A stretch of DNA of 64,000 bases from Heliocidaris tuberculata (taxonomy: Eukaryota; Echinodermata; Echinoidea; Camarodonta; Echinometridae). The notes beneath the pieces were generated by a model. The model was not told the DNA's origin. It did not search any database and saw only the letters and a program-made list of their open reading frames with translations. Position numbers and translations under genes: made by a program. Location of the stretch: NCBI GenBank assembly GCA_025618425.1, contig CM046841.1:5209239-5273238 (forward strand), written 5' to 3'. This document shows positions 62,821-64,000 of the stretch, piece after piece. Position 1 is the first letter of the stretch. Each line of letters begins with the position of its first letter.

Positions 62821-64000
62821 CTATAATTGAACATACGAGGGGCTATGTTTAAAGCATTCTGTTTTATACTTTGGCACAGAAAGTAAACCTTCATCTGCCT
62901 GCCTCGTATGATACTGATGAATGTCACTTACTTTAACTAAACTTCCTTGTAAATAGGATGGTGCCAAATTATGTGTACACTTGAACATCATAGTAACACG
63001 CTGAAATTCAAATCGTTTCTCAATTGGCATCCATTTCAGATTGCTAATTAATTCACTTGATGGAGTCTCATAACTTTTGTTTGAAATTATTCTAGCAGCT
63101 CGTTTTTGAACTTTCTGAAGTTTATACGTTTGTTCCTGATATCGATTTGACCACACAGAGGAACAATAATCAAAGTGAGGCAACACGAGTGCATTATACA
63201 GCATCCTTAAAGATGCTAAGGGTAAATAACCCTTCGCTCTTTTTATTACAATGACATTTTTTTACGTAACCTTTGTTACTTTCTGAACGTGTTTGGACCA
63301 ATTCAATTCTTCATCAGTTAATATACCAAGACATTTGGCGACATTAACTCTTTTCAATACCTTTCCATTTATAGAAACATTGAAGGATGTTATTTTGTTT
63401 AAATTAGCACGCGAAGCTATGACCATCACACATGTCTTCTCGGTGTTTAGTACAAGGCGGTTTTGATTAATCCATACCATTAATTCTTCCAATGCGAAAG
63501 AAAGTTTTTGTTCAACCTCAGCTACGCTACTTCCACTTACAGTTAAAGTGGTATCGTCCGCATACATATCAACATAACCATCAGATATACAATTTAGTAA
63601 GGTATTTACATCGATGGAATATAATAACGGACCCAATATAGATCTCTGTGGTACCCCCATCAATACAGTTAATGGATTAGATTTGGCACCTTTAAAATGA
63701 ACAGCCTGTTCACGACATGTTACACATTCATGTGAACATCCAATAGCAGATAACTTTCCTAATAATAGATTGTGATCAACGGTGTCAAATGCTTTACGAA
63801 GGTCTATGAAAGCGACTCCAGAGATCTGTCTGTTTTCAATGTTCCATGACAAATTATTAACAAATTTCATGAGTGCTGTTGATGTAGAATGCTTTGCTCG
63901 AAAACCAGACTGACTGGAGTTCAATATATTATTATCGTCAATGAATTCAGAAAGTTGGCGATGTACAGCCCTCTCTATGATTTTGCTAACAACAGACAAA
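62821..64000 (-). pseudogene. Degenerate LINE reverse transcriptase, continues past the edge
   Basis: The minus-strand frame from the right edge to 63262 contains SGFRAKHSTSTAL, FIDLRKAFDTVDHN, GVPQRSILGPLLYS and the catalytic MYADDT. A TAA (63262-63264) then interrupts it; the same frame resumes and includes LVLPHFDYCSSVWSN and QKRAARIIS to 62821. GVPQG has become GVPQR, and the segment between the AFDTVDH and GVPQ motifs is shorter than usual (the WFKSYL piece is missing). A different LINE lineage from the one at 60390. Non-functional. Confidence 0.85.

Noticed and set aside
1..64000. CRISPR array, operon or prophage
   Set aside because: The direct repeats have no uniform repeat-spacer layout, and all coding evidence is intron-split eukaryotic or LINE/DNA-transposon.

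Overview
The window is nuclear DNA from an animal, most plausibly a marine invertebrate deuterostome of the echinoderm type. This is inferred from the intron-rich gene, the GT-AG introns, the long C/G homopolymer runs, and the dense mix of LINE, Harbinger, Tc1/mariner and foldback repeats. No bacterial-style operon, CRISPR array or rRNA gene is visible.

The one real host gene is a plexin on the minus strand. I could assemble 31 coding exons (60228 down to 32369) by hand. Every splice phase agrees and the total is 4074 bp, or 1358 codons. In order they encode the end of the sema domain, PSI1, PSI2, PSI3, several IPT/TIG domains, one transmembrane helix, the first half of the split RasGAP domain, the Rho-GTPase-binding (ubiquitin-like) insert, and the start of the second GAP half. 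The sema 5' exons lie beyond the right edge. The last C-terminal exons were not found. The GAP domain lacks the family's catalytic arginines: the RR of LLRRTE is TN here, and the R of CLPLRFW is N. This gene may therefore be a plexin with an inactive GAP.

Left part, 1-22.3 kb: three head-to-tail copies of a roughly 5.4-kb unit (1-5377, 5378-10769, 10770 to about 16600). The third copy is broken by a 152-bp retro-like insertion and a 1.4-kb insertion. A partial fourth copy (19960-21550) lies between inverted ends of another repeat and carries a 363-bp element inserted at TTAA. The unit has no convincing gene. Its short open frames are identical between copies because the DNA itself is duplicated.

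Middle, 22.3-32.3 kb: no host gene is established. It holds a 60-bp-arm palindrome, a Tc1 transposase fossil, a pair of duplicated exon-like blocks, a PIF/Harbinger-like element that keeps transposase exon 1, and a mariner-type MITE.

The plexin introns carry their own load: a second copy of the mariner MITE with another MITE nested at a precise 5-bp target duplication, a tRNA-like SINE head, a MITE with a telomere-repeat core, two large foldback elements (one with internal 180-bp satellites), and nested LINE remnants. The right end holds a 5'-truncated L2/CR1-like LINE (60390-61655) and a second, degenerate LINE reverse transcriptase (62821 to the edge) on the other strand.
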